A stretch of DNA of 64,000 bases from Rhodanobacteraceae bacterium. GTDB lineage: Bacteria; Pseudomonadota; Gammaproteobacteria; Xanthomonadales; SZUA-5. Position 1 is the first letter of the stretch; every line of letters begins with the position of its first letter. Where the stretch lies: positions 124,001 to 188,000 of the forward strand of contig JACKOW010000002.1 in NCBI GenBank assembly GCA_024234055.1, in the 5' to 3' direction. The position numbers were made by a program, and so were the translations under genes. A model generated the notes under the pieces. That model saw nothing but the letters and a program-made list of their open reading frames with translations. It was not told the DNA's origin and ran no database searches. This document shows, piece by piece, positions 9,877-17,764 of this stretch.

Positions 9877-10383
9877 TTACTCCCCACGAATCTCCTGTCG
9901 CAACCACTTGTCCAGCATGCGTTGTTCGTAGCGTAGCGGGCCGCTGGCGGTGCCGGTGGAAGTGGTGTCGAAACCAAGGTCTCGGAGCTTGACGGTGCCG
10001 GACTTGAGCGCGGTGCCAGTCGCATCGGTCAGGCGGTAGTTGAACTCCAGCCTAGGCGGATACAGGCTGGTCACCAGGCGCACATCGGCCAGTTCGACGT
10101 TGCTCTGGGCACGGTGGTCGCCCGCCAGATCGATGTCGGTGAACTCGATCTTAAGCTGCTGGCCGCCGGTCAGATAGCGTTTGCCGCGGGTCTCGAGGTA
10201 GCGCCGCAATCCGCTCAGATTGGGGTTCTTGTCCGGCGGACTGGCGAACTGGCGATCGCGGACATCGGTGAACTTCTCGGGCTGCACGAACACCACGGTC
10301 ACCGGGCCGTGGTCAGCCGCGGGCACCGGTGTGCTCAGCAACGCGGCTGCCAGCGCGCAGCCGATCAGAACCAAGGTACGCAT
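9877..10383 (-). CDS. DUF3016 family exported protein
   Basis: 168 residues: a cleavable signal peptide (MRTLVLIGCALAAALLS, ending PVPAAD) and a mature domain typical of DUF3016 (VTVVFVQPEKFTDVRD, LKIEFTDIDLAGD, LRYEQRMLDKWLRQE). The function of the family is unknown; its members are predicted periplasmic. The start is fixed by GGAGG 5 nt before the ATG. It is monocistronic, with repeat-filled DNA on both sides. Confidence 0.85.
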   Translation of the reverse strand: MRTLVLIGCALAAALLSTPVPAADHGPVTVVFVQPEKFTDVRDRQFASPPDKNPNLSGLRRYLETRGKRYLTGGQQLKIEFTDIDLAGDHRAQSNVELADVRLVTSLYPPRLEFNYRLTDATGTALKSGTVKLRDLGFDTTSTGTASGPLRYEQRMLDKWLRQEIRGE

Positions 10384-10475
10384 GACGCCTCCATCCGCTA
10401 TCAAGTGTCGGTGCCTCGACACGATGCGCCCACGTTATCACGCCAACCGGCAGGCGGAGATTAAGGCGGCTGAAC

Positions 10476-10524
10476 GGGACTCGGGACTCGGGACTCGGGA
10501 CTCGGGACTCGGGACTCGGGACTC
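10476..10524. repeat. Tandem repeat, seven copies of GGGACTC
   Basis: Seven perfect heptamers directly upstream of a 250-base dispersed repeat. The period matches the GGGGCAC arrays elsewhere in the window, but the unit differs. Confidence 0.95.
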
Positions 10525-10550
10525 GGGAAAGGCTGACACGCCTGAGGCGT

Positions 10551-10799
10551 CGTTGCGAGCCACCTGTTTCGGCCCGACACTGCCCATGGGCCATGAACCC
10601 GCCGTCGTAGGTCATGTTGTCCGCGCCAGCGGACTACGTGACTTCCAGTTGCGTCACGTAGCTCGCTACGCGAGCAACGTGACCTACAACAGCAAATCAA
10701 CAACTTACGATATGGGTTCATGGAGAGCGTAGCGAAGCAATCCAGGAGTGCGCGGCGCTACCCTGGATTGCTTCGTCGCTGCGCTCCTCGCAATGACGC
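10551..10799 (+). repeat. 250-bp dispersed intergenic repeat, copy 1
   Basis: Nearly the same sequence recurs in the same orientation at 52611-52864. It consists of TTGCGAGCCACC...TTTCGGCCCGA, then a foldable core (CTACGTGAC and GTCACGTAG arms about a 10-base loop, within GTAGGTCA/TGACCTAC arms), then an outer hairpin built from GCGAAGCAATCCAGG and its complement ending in CGCAATGACG. It has no coding potential. Its palindromes resemble those of non-autonomous mobile or REP/BIME-type elements. Confidence 0.9.
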
Positions 10800-11323
10800 A
10801 TCAACAACTACGGTGTGGGTTCATGGAGAGCCACCGGTTTCGGCCCGAAACTGCCCACGGGCCATGAACCTGGTGCGGTAGGAGCGCCCTCGTGGCGCGC
10901 GAGCCGGCACTTCTCGCCCCTTGGCAGAGAGTCTTGACGCTGAGAACCCAGAGGATCGCTGAGAACGCAGAGAAAAGCCCGTCCAGGACGGCTCTGCTTC
11001 TCTCCGCGCGCTCGCTGCTTTTCCTTTGTGTTCTCTGCGTTCGGCTTCTTGCCGCGACCTGCCTCAGGACGGAGTCGTCGCGGCGCCGGTAGCGCAGCCG
11101 GTCGCGACGCGCCGCCCTTCCTGCAGCCTTTCCAAAACGCCTATCACAATTCCATTGTGCTAGCACGCTAACACATTGCTGCGTTGCACATTGACGGACT
11201 CATCATTCCGGCGGATAAGCCAATCGCCGTGTGGGTGAAAGTGTTGTGGATGGGGATCCGCAGCACTGCTGCTGAGCCTTCGACGGTGGGCCGTAATTTC
11301 AACTTTGATTTGGGGATTCATCC
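10800..11323. other. Intergenic DNA with further repeat fragments
   Basis: 10821-10885 is a partial inverted-order copy of the same repeat family (GTGGGTTCATGG, GAGCCACCGGTTTCGGCCCG). 10925-11060 holds AACGCAGAGAAAAGC and TTTGTGTTCTCTGCG, an imperfect inverted repeat of a type common between bacterial genes. The last 200 bases before the metalloprotease show no clear promoter. No gene is seen. Confidence 0.6.
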
Positions 11324-12577
11324 ATGAACTACCGACACACCGGTTGGCGCGTCGCGCTGGCCATCGCCTGGGGTTTGAGCGCTGGCGCTGCATTCGCTGC
11401 AGGTCCTTTGCTGCAGCCTTCCAATGCCGGATTCAAGAGCACCGATCAGGTCGTCAACGGACTGCAGTCCGATCGCGCCACCATCAGCCTGACGCCGATG
11501 CAGGTGGACAGCTCGGCGCTGGCCTACGACACCGACAGTTTCGAGATCGCCCTGGGCGGCAAGCAACGCGTGACCGTGCGCCGCGACAGCGCCAGCTTTG
11601 CCGAGGATGGCAGCCTGATCTGGAACGGCACCGTCGGCGGCAAGTCGAAGTCGGCGGACAACGACTTCAATGCCGATGACCTGATGAACAGCGTCACCCT
11701 GGTCAAGGGTGGCAACGAGATCACCGGCACCATCCGCATCAACGGCCAGCTCTACAAGTTGTTTCCGTCCAGCTCCGGCCATGTGCTGGCAGCCATCGAC
11801 GAAGCCCGGATGCCGCCTGAGCATCCGGCTGAGTACAAGTCACTGCCGATCGAGAACATCGGCATCGAAGCCCATGACGACGAACACGCTGCCGGTGAGA
11901 GCGAGGCTGCCACCAAGGCCAACACGGTGATTCGGGTCATGGTGGTGGTGACCAATGCCGCCAAGGCCAAGATCGGCAACGTCACCAACTTCGTCAATCT
12001 GGCGATCAGCGAGACCAATGCCGGCTATGCCAATTCGGGCGTCTCGATCACGATGCAGGCAGCGGGTATCTACACCACCTCCTACGTCGAGTCGGGCAGC
12101 TTCTCGACCGATCTGGCGCGCATTCGCAGCACCAACGACGGCATCCTCGACAGCGTGCATTCGCTGCGCAACAGCAACGCCGCCGACGTGGTGGTGTTCA
12201 TGATCGACAATGCCAGCTCCTGCGGTCTGGCTTCGGGCATCGGTTCCAGCGCCGCGACGGCTTTTGCCGCCGTGCACTACAGCTGTGCCACCGGCTACTA
12301 CAGCTTCGGTCACGAGGTCGGCCATCTGCAGAGCGCCCGTCATGATCCCGCCAATGACCCGACCAGCACGCCGTATGCCTATGGCCACGGCTATCAGTAC
12401 GCCGCCGGCGGCTGGCGCACGATCATGGCCTATGCCTGCAGCAACAACTGCACGCGCATCAACTACTGGTCGAACCCGGCCAAGACCCGCAACGGGGTTC
12501 CCATGGGCACGACCAATCTGAACCACAATCAGCGGGTATTGAATAACACCCGGGCGACCATCGCCGGCTTCCGCTGA
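11324..12577 (+). CDS. Secreted zinc metalloprotease of the metzincin (M12B/reprolysin-like) type
   Basis: 417 residues. The signal peptide ends at AAFAA/G. A propeptide-like N-terminal region (to about 190) precedes a catalytic domain with HEVGHLQSARHD at about 330-341: the HExxH glutamate and three zinc histidines in HExxHxxxxxH spacing. A Met-turn follows (RTIMAYACSN). The glycine usually found in the metzincin HExxHxxGxxH motif is serine here. Probably an extracellular protease. GGGGAT lies about 8 bases before the ATG. It is alone in its transcription unit, with a hairpin 10 bases after the stop. Confidence 0.88.
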   Translation: MNYRHTGWRVALAIAWGLSAGAAFAAGPLLQPSNAGFKSTDQVVNGLQSDRATISLTPMQVDSSALAYDTDSFEIALGGKQRVTVRRDSASFAEDGSLIWNGTVGGKSKSADNDFNADDLMNSVTLVKGGNEITGTIRINGQLYKLFPSSSGHVLAAIDEARMPPEHPAEYKSLPIENIGIEAHDDEHAAGESEAATKANTVIRVMVVVTNAAKAKIGNVTNFVNLAISETNAGYANSGVSITMQAAGIYTTSYVESGSFSTDLARIRSTNDGILDSVHSLRNSNAADVVVFMIDNASSCGLASGIGSSAATAFAAVHYSCATGYYSFGHEVGHLQSARHDPANDPTSTPYAYGHGYQYAAGGWRTIMAYACSNNCTRINYWSNPAKTRNGVPMGTTNLNHNQRVLNNTRATIAGFR

Positions 12578-12587
12578 CACGCTCCAC

Positions 12588-12612
12588 GACCCGCGCCGCA
12601 ATGGCGCGGGTC
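12588..12612 (+). terminator. Hairpin after the metalloprotease gene
   Basis: Perfect 10-bp stem (GACCCGCGCC / GGCGCGGGTC) with a 5-base loop, 10 bases after the stop codon. There is no U-tract, so this is either a weak or Rho-assisted terminator or a 3' stabiliser. 12613-12901 holds nothing else I can identify. Confidence 0.6.
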
Positions 12613-12901
12613 GCTGCCGGGAACACCTGATTCTCGGTCCGTTGAACCTGCAACCTTCGGTGGCTTGAAAGCCTTCTGCTTCGCCCGCGGTCTGCCTGTC
12701 CATCCTCCGAAAAAGGCCAGGCCATGAAACGCAGGTCCCCCGCATCGCCATCAGCGCCTCGCGTTCACTGGCCTGTACCCATTGTTCCGCTCCAGCCGGA
12801 CACTCTCCTCTGACGCGGCCAAGGAGCGCCACCATCACCGGGTCTTCGGGCCAATCTGCTAGCTTTCATCCTGTCTACATCACCGGATCCACGGGAGCAT
12901 C

Positions 12902-13942
12902 ATGTCTATTCAGCAAAGCCTGGACGACGTCCGCCGCTACTACGGCGAAGTGCTGCAGTCGAGCAGCGATCTGAAGACCGGCGCCTGTTGCACCGCCGAG
13001 GCCATGCCGGTGCATCTGCGGCGCCTGCTGGAGGACGTCCATCCGGAGGTCAAAGCCCGCTTCTATGGCTGCGGTTCCCCGCTGCCGCCAGCGCTGGAGG
13101 GAATGACGGTTCTGGATCTGGGTTGCGGCAGCGGTCGTGATGCCTATCTGCTGTCCAGACTGGTCGGAGAAAGCGGCCGCGTCATCGGCGTCGACATGAC
13201 CGCCGAGCAGCTGGACATGGCCCGCCAGCATCAGCAGTGGCACGTGGAGCGCTATTCGCATGCGCGCAGCAATGTCGAATTCATCGAGGGCTACATCGAG
13301 GATCTGGCAGGCTGCGGGATAGGCGATGCCAGTGTCGATGTCGTGGTCTCCAACTGCGTGCTCAATCTGTCGCCGGAAAAGGGCCGTGTGTTCAGCGAAA
13401 TCATGCGCGTGCTCAGGCCTGGCGGCGAACTGTATTTCTCGGATGTCTTCGCCGATCGCCGCATACCTGACTCGCTCCGTCATGACCCGGTGCTACTCGG
13501 TGAGTGCCTGGCCGGCGCCCTCTACACCGAGGACTTCCGGCGCATGATCGCCGCCGCCGGTTGCGCCGATGCCCGCGCCGTCAGCAGCAGTCCTGTGCCC
13601 TTGTTCGATGAGGCCGTGATCGCCAGGATTGGCATGATCAATTTCCGCTCCATCACCATTCGCGCCTTCAAGCTGCCGCTGGAAGACCGCTGCGAAGACT
13701 ATGGCCAGATTGCCACCTATCTCGGCACCCTGCCGAATCTGCCACACGCCTTCGAGCTTGACGATCATCACCGTCTGGAAACGGGCCGCCCGATGCTGGT
13801 CTGCGGCAACACTTTCGACATGCTGGCCGACACCCGCTATGCAAGGCATTTCCGACTGCAGGGCGACAAGCAGACCCATCATGGATTGTTCGACTGCGCC
13901 CCGGCACCGTCGTCCACCCCCGCGGCCGGAGCCTGCTGCTGA
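12902..13942 (+). CDS. arsM: Arsenite S-adenosylmethionine methyltransferase
   Basis: 346 residues. The MT domain has VLDLGCGSGRDAYLLS and the ArsM hallmark SNCVLNLSPEKGRVF. Cysteine pairs include GACC near residue 29, GECLAGALYTED and a C-terminal GACC, consistent with As(III) binding. The reaction is stepwise SAM-dependent methylation of arsenite. It is the first gene of a tightly packed operon; the next ORF overlaps its stop (TGATG) and arsS follows, pointing to organoarsenical synthesis rather than volatilisation alone. The extension after about residue 270 (DDHHRLETGRPMLVCGNTF) is typical of ArsM proteins linked to ArsS. Confidence 0.92.
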   Translation: MSIQQSLDDVRRYYGEVLQSSSDLKTGACCTAEAMPVHLRRLLEDVHPEVKARFYGCGSPLPPALEGMTVLDLGCGSGRDAYLLSRLVGESGRVIGVDMTAEQLDMARQHQQWHVERYSHARSNVEFIEGYIEDLAGCGIGDASVDVVVSNCVLNLSPEKGRVFSEIMRVLRPGGELYFSDVFADRRIPDSLRHDPVLLGECLAGALYTEDFRRMIAAAGCADARAVSSSPVPLFDEAVIARIGMINFRSITIRAFKLPLEDRCEDYGQIATYLGTLPNLPHAFELDDHHRLETGRPMLVCGNTFDMLADTRYARHFRLQGDKQTHHGLFDCAPAPSSTPAAGACC

Positions 13943-14229
13943 TGAACACCCGAATCTGTACCGTCTTGCGTGCCGATGACGACATCGAGTCGCGCGCCCA
14001 ACTGACCCGGCACCTGCAGAGCGTCGATCAGTTCGTGCTGGTGGTCTTCGGCAGTGATCGCATTCCGGCGGAGCCCTGGCCGGAACTGGCCCACGAACGG
14101 GTGCGCGTGGCCTTTGCGCCACCCGCGCGCCGCCCACAGTCGGATCAAGGCTCCGTCAGCACCATCGAAGCTCGATCCGCCCTCGCTGCAAGGCCCAGAA
14201 AGCGGATCTCGGGAGTAGCCCATGCGTGA
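13942..14229 (+). CDS. Small unknown protein in the ars operon
   Basis: 95 residues, family not recognised. The start overlaps the arsM stop by one base and the end overlaps the arsS start by 8 bases; this tight packing is the main reason to believe it is translated. The N-terminal half (RICTVLRADDDIESRAQLTRH) resembles a short alpha/beta segment. The C-terminal 40 residues are Ala/Arg/Ser-rich and look disordered. It could be a remnant of a larger operon gene, for example one of the glycosyltransferases that often accompany ArsS, but I cannot show that. Confidence 0.55.
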   Translation: MNTRICTVLRADDDIESRAQLTRHLQSVDQFVLVVFGSDRIPAEPWPELAHERVRVAFAPPARRPQSDQGSVSTIEARSALAARPRKRISGVAHA

Positions 14230-15175
14230 CACCTGGCCTTTGCTGCAGGCGCGTGCCTTTCCGCAGATCGAGCGCGAGCGCATCGATACGCTGCAATTGA
14301 ATCTGGGCTATCTGTGCAACCTGAGTTGCATCCATTGCCATGTCAATGCCGGTCCGCGACGCACCGAACTGATGGACCAGGACACCATGGAACTGGCGCT
14401 GCAGGTCGCCGATCGGCTCAAGGTCTCCACCTTCGACCTGACTGGCGGCTCGCCGGAAATGAACCCGCATTTCCGCTGGCTGGTCAGCGCCGCGCGAGCG
14501 CGTGGCATGCGGGTGATGGACCGACTCAATCCCACGATCATCGAAGAACCCGGCTACGAGTGGGTGGCCGATTTCCTGGCGGCCGAGGGCGTGGAACTGG
14601 TGGCCTCGCTACCCTGCTACAGTCAGGCCAATGTCGACGAGCAGCGCGGCAACGGCGTGTTCGAATCGTCGATTGCGGCACTCAAGAAGCTCAACGCGCT
14701 GGGTTACGGGCGCGCCGGCGGACTGACACTGAATCTGGTCTACAACCCCAATGGCGCCTTTCTGCCGCCCGCGCAGGACAAGCTGCAGGCCGACTACAAA
14801 CGCCTGCTCAGCGACAATTTCGGCATCGAATTCAATGAACTGTTTGCCCTGGCCAACATGCCGATCCAGCGCTTTGGATCCTGGCTGATCTCCAAGGGCA
14901 AGTTCGACAGCTACATCGAGACGCTGGTGAATTCGCACCGCGACGAGAACCTGTCCCATGTGATGTGCCGCAGCCTGATCAGTGTCGATTACCAGGGGCA
15001 GCTCTATGACTGCGACTTCAACCAGATGCTGAAACTGCCGCTGGGCGGCGAGGAACGCCCGGTGCATCTGCGCGATCTGCTGAGCGCGCCGCTACCACGC
15101 AAGATCGGCGTCGCGGGGCATTGCTTCGGCTGTACCGCCGGGCAAGGCTCCAGCTGTGGCGGAGCACTGGCATGA
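14222..15175 (+). CDS. arsS: Arsenosugar biosynthesis radical SAM protein
   Basis: 317 residues. The radical-SAM cluster motif is C32-NLS-C36-IH-C39. The DUF3641-type C-terminal region carries GHCFGCTAGQGSSCGG, which could bind an auxiliary cluster or the arsenical. ArsS is thought to transfer the 5'-deoxyadenosyl group to dimethylarsinous acid, giving an arsenosugar precursor. CGGGAG lies upstream of the ATG within the preceding ORF. The stop overlaps the next start as ATGA. Confidence 0.93.
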   Translation: MRDTWPLLQARAFPQIERERIDTLQLNLGYLCNLSCIHCHVNAGPRRTELMDQDTMELALQVADRLKVSTFDLTGGSPEMNPHFRWLVSAARARGMRVMDRLNPTIIEEPGYEWVADFLAAEGVELVASLPCYSQANVDEQRGNGVFESSIAALKKLNALGYGRAGGLTLNLVYNPNGAFLPPAQDKLQADYKRLLSDNFGIEFNELFALANMPIQRFGSWLISKGKFDSYIETLVNSHRDENLSHVMCRSLISVDYQGQLYDCDFNQMLKLPLGGEERPVHLRDLLSAPLPRKIGVAGHCFGCTAGQGSSCGGALA

Positions 15176-15981
15176 ACCGCGTCCTGACCATCTTCTTGCT
15201 GCTGGCGAGCACAACGCTGGCCGCGCAATCCGGCTTTGACCAGCAGCATTCGACCTGGAACAGTCTGCTGTCCAAACACGTGCAATGGACAGCCGACGGC
15301 CACGCCAGCCAGGTCGACTACGAGGGCATGCGTCGCGACCAGGCCATTCTGGAGGCCTATCTGGCCGGTTTGAGCTCGGTGCCGCGGCGCGAATTCGATG
15401 GCTGGATGAAACCGCAGCGCCGGGCCTTTCTGCTCAATGCCTACAATGCTTTCACCGTCGAGCTGATCCTGCGCGCCGAGACGACCCCGGAATCCATCAA
15501 GGATCTGGGCTCGCTGTTCACCTCGCCATGGAAGAAGCGCTTCTTCACCCTGTTTGGCGAGGAACAGAGCCTCGACGGCATCGAGCACGGGCTGATTCGT
15601 GGCGCGCCTGACTACGATGACCCGCGCATACACTTCGCCGTCAACTGCGCGTCGGTGGGTTGCCCGGCCCTGCGGCCAGAGGCCTACACGCCGGCCGAGC
15701 TTGACGCCCAGCTCGAGGATCAGACCGAGCGATTCCTGGGCGACCGCTCGCGCAACTACTTCGACGAGATGAAACAGACCCTGTATCTGTCGAAGATCTT
15801 CGACTGGTATGGCGAGGACTTCGATAAACCCTTCCGCGGCACCGATTCGGTCGCATCGTTTGCGGCGCACTACCGCAAGGAGCTGGGCATGGACGACGGC
15901 TCGGCGCGCAAGGTGTCGATGGGCGAGTACGAGATCGACTTCCTGGACTATGACTGGAACCTCAATCGGAGCCCGCCGTGA
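15172..15981 (+). CDS. DUF547 domain protein, exported
   Basis: 269 residues with a short signal peptide (MNRVLTIFLLLASTTLAAQS) and a DUF547 core: RAFLLNAYNAFTVELIL, DPRIHFAVNCASVGCPALR and YLSKIFDWYGEDF. The Cys-containing NCASVGCPAL segment is the family's conserved, cysteine-protease-like region. The role of DUF547 is unknown, but the family is often near arsS. The start overlaps the arsS stop (ATGA) and the end overlaps the rhodanese start (GTGA), so the five genes from arsM form one translationally coupled unit. Confidence 0.88.
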   Translation: MNRVLTIFLLLASTTLAAQSGFDQQHSTWNSLLSKHVQWTADGHASQVDYEGMRRDQAILEAYLAGLSSVPRREFDGWMKPQRRAFLLNAYNAFTVELILRAETTPESIKDLGSLFTSPWKKRFFTLFGEEQSLDGIEHGLIRGAPDYDDPRIHFAVNCASVGCPALRPEAYTPAELDAQLEDQTERFLGDRSRNYFDEMKQTLYLSKIFDWYGEDFDKPFRGTDSVASFAAHYRKELGMDDGSARKVSMGEYEIDFLDYDWNLNRSPP

Positions 15982-16460
15982 TCGCGACGGTGCTCGGATT
16001 GACACTGGCATTGACCGTCAGCTCCGGCCAGACCGCGCCAGATCCGGCGCTGAAGCAACGTATTGAAGCGCTGGTACAGGCGATCGAGCCGCAAGTGGCA
16101 GATGTGCCCGTGACTCTCGCTGAACAAGTGCGACGGGCACAGCCTCAGCCGCTGATGCTGGACGTGCGCAGCCAGGCCGAACGCACGGTCTCAGTCATCC
16201 CTGGCGCCATCTTCGATGCCGAATCGATTCCGGCCGGGAGCCGCGTCGTGGTCTATTGCACGGTCGGACTGCGCAGCGGCATTGTCGCCCGGGAACTGCG
16301 CCAACGCGGAATTGATGCCGTCAATCTGCGCGGCGGCATCCTGGCCTGGCTGGCGGCCGGCGGGGAACTGGTCGACCCGCAGGGACAGCCCACGCGGGCC
16401 GTGCACGTCTATGGCCGACGCTGGAATGCCGTGCCGGACAACTTCAAGGCCGTCTGGTAA
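15978..16460 (+). CDS. Exported rhodanese-like protein
   Basis: 160 residues: an N-terminal hydrophobic signal and one rhodanese domain with active-site C94 in VVVYCTVGLRSG and an earlier LDVRSQAE. It could move sulfur or bind arsenic thiols in the periplasm. It starts at GTG overlapping the DUF547 stop. The active-site loop is of the short, single-domain type. Confidence 0.85.
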   Translation: MIATVLGLTLALTVSSGQTAPDPALKQRIEALVQAIEPQVADVPVTLAEQVRRAQPQPLMLDVRSQAERTVSVIPGAIFDAESIPAGSRVVVYCTVGLRSGIVARELRQRGIDAVNLRGGILAWLAAGGELVDPQGQPTRAVHVYGRRWNAVPDNFKAVW

Positions 16461-16478
16461 TCCAACGGAGAGCGAGCC

Positions 16479-17570
16479 ATGCGTTTGACTCAGGCCGTAC
16501 TGGTGATTGCCGACATCAGCGGCTACACCGACTTCATCCGCAAGCGCGAGATTGCACTGATCCACGCCGAACAGGTCATCGCCGATCTGCTGACGGCAGT
16601 CGTCGAAGGCTCGGCGCATCCACTGACGCTGAACAAGTTCGAGGGCGACGCCCTGCTGCTCCATGCCGAGGCCGAAACCGAGCGTGAACTCACGGCCGTC
16701 GCCCAGGATGTCCATCAGCAGGCGCAGCGTTTCTTCGCAGCCTTCCATGCGCAACGCCAGCAGTTGCAACGGGCGCGCTCGAACTGCGATTGCGACGCCT
16801 GCGCCAACATCTCGGGGCTCTCGCTGAAGGTTTTCGTGCATCTGGGCGAGATCGCCATCCGCCAGTGGCGTCAGTACACCGAACTGGCCGGCGAACCCGT
16901 GATCCTGATTCATCGCCTGCTGAAGAACTCGGTGCCTTCACGCGAGTACCTGCTGCTGAGCGAGCGCTTTTGCCAACAGTGTGGCCTCGACGTCGGCAAC
17001 AGACTTGACGTCGAGGTGGAAGGCCTGGAAACGGCAAGGGTGTACTGGATGCCGCCGCCGGACCTCGGTCTGGAATCGCACGCACCGGGTTTCCGCATCG
17101 CCACCGGGGCAACGTCTCCGGCGCCAGCCTCGGACTCCAGGCCGTCGCTCTCCGGCCCCGGCTTGCCCGCACGCCTGCTGCTGAGTCTGGGTGTGCTGAT
17201 GTTCGGTCTGGTGGTGCCAGTCTTCGAGATCAATGCCAGCCATGTCTACAACCCCGAGTGGCCGGGTCACGCCCGCCTGCACGAGGTCTGGCAACTGGCC
17301 ACCCATTGCGGCCTGGCATTGACGTGTCTGTGGCTGATCTGGCGCAGCGGCCAGTTGCGAATGGCGGCACTGCTGTCCGGACTGGTGACCGGCGGATTCT
17401 TGCTCGCCTACGCCTTGAGCGCGAGCTACGGCGGATCGATGACGCTCTCCGACGGCAGCGAGAAGAGGCTGCTCGGCATCAATCTGGGCGTGCTGGCTTT
17501 CACTGTGGCGATCGCGGCCAGTCTGCTGGCCTTGTTCCTGGAAAACCGCCGTGCTCGCTCAACGACTTAG
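16479..17570 (+). CDS. DUF2652 cyclase-like domain fused to four membrane helices
   Basis: 363 residues. The N-terminal 200 residues match DUF2652, which resembles class III nucleotidyl cyclases: VLVIADISGYTDFIRK carries the first metal-type aspartate, followed by LTLNKFEGDALLLHAE. A Cys cluster NCDCDACANI lies between. A Pro/Ser linker (about 207-225) leads to four hydrophobic segments (about 232-250, 268-287, 294-314 and 330-353). GGAG precedes the ATG, 18 bases after the rhodanese gene, so it is probably the last gene of the arsenic operon. Cyclase activity is not established for this family. Confidence 0.75.
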   Translation: MRLTQAVLVIADISGYTDFIRKREIALIHAEQVIADLLTAVVEGSAHPLTLNKFEGDALLLHAEAETERELTAVAQDVHQQAQRFFAAFHAQRQQLQRARSNCDCDACANISGLSLKVFVHLGEIAIRQWRQYTELAGEPVILIHRLLKNSVPSREYLLLSERFCQQCGLDVGNRLDVEVEGLETARVYWMPPPDLGLESHAPGFRIATGATSPAPASDSRPSLSGPGLPARLLLSLGVLMFGLVVPVFEINASHVYNPEWPGHARLHEVWQLATHCGLALTCLWLIWRSGQLRMAALLSGLVTGGFLLAYALSASYGGSMTLSDGSEKRLLGINLGVLAFTVAIAASLLALFLENRRARSTT

Positions 17571-17605
17571 GCGGCAGCGCGAACGCTGCAAGATCAAGAT
17601 CGTTG

Positions 17606-17728
17606 TCCGCAAAGGACGCGAAGAACGCCAAGAAGAGCGACTGAGAAAACGCGCTTTACGGCCCCAGGTCGCGCCACTCCCAATCTGGAGCCTTTGCTCT
17701 CCTTTGCGTCCTTTGCGTCCTTTGCGGA
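17606..17728. repeat. 14-bp inverted repeat with TTTGCGTCC tandem units
   Basis: TCCGCAAAGGACGC (17606-17619) is matched perfectly by GCGTCCTTTGCGGA (17715-17728); the right arm contains several tandem TTTGCGTCC units. It lies between two convergent genes. The loop is about 95 bases, so it is more likely a repeat relic than a terminator. Confidence 0.8.
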
Positions 17729-17764
17729 CAAAAAAGGCTCCTGGGCCGACCTTTCAAACGCCAG

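Noticed and set aside
10476..10799. Possible CRISPR-like array
   Set aside because: The tandem units are 7 bases with no spacers, and no cas gene is present.
17606..17728. Inverted repeat as terminator for the DUF2652 gene
   Set aside because: The loop is about 95 bases and there is no U-tract directly after the stem; better described as a repeat.
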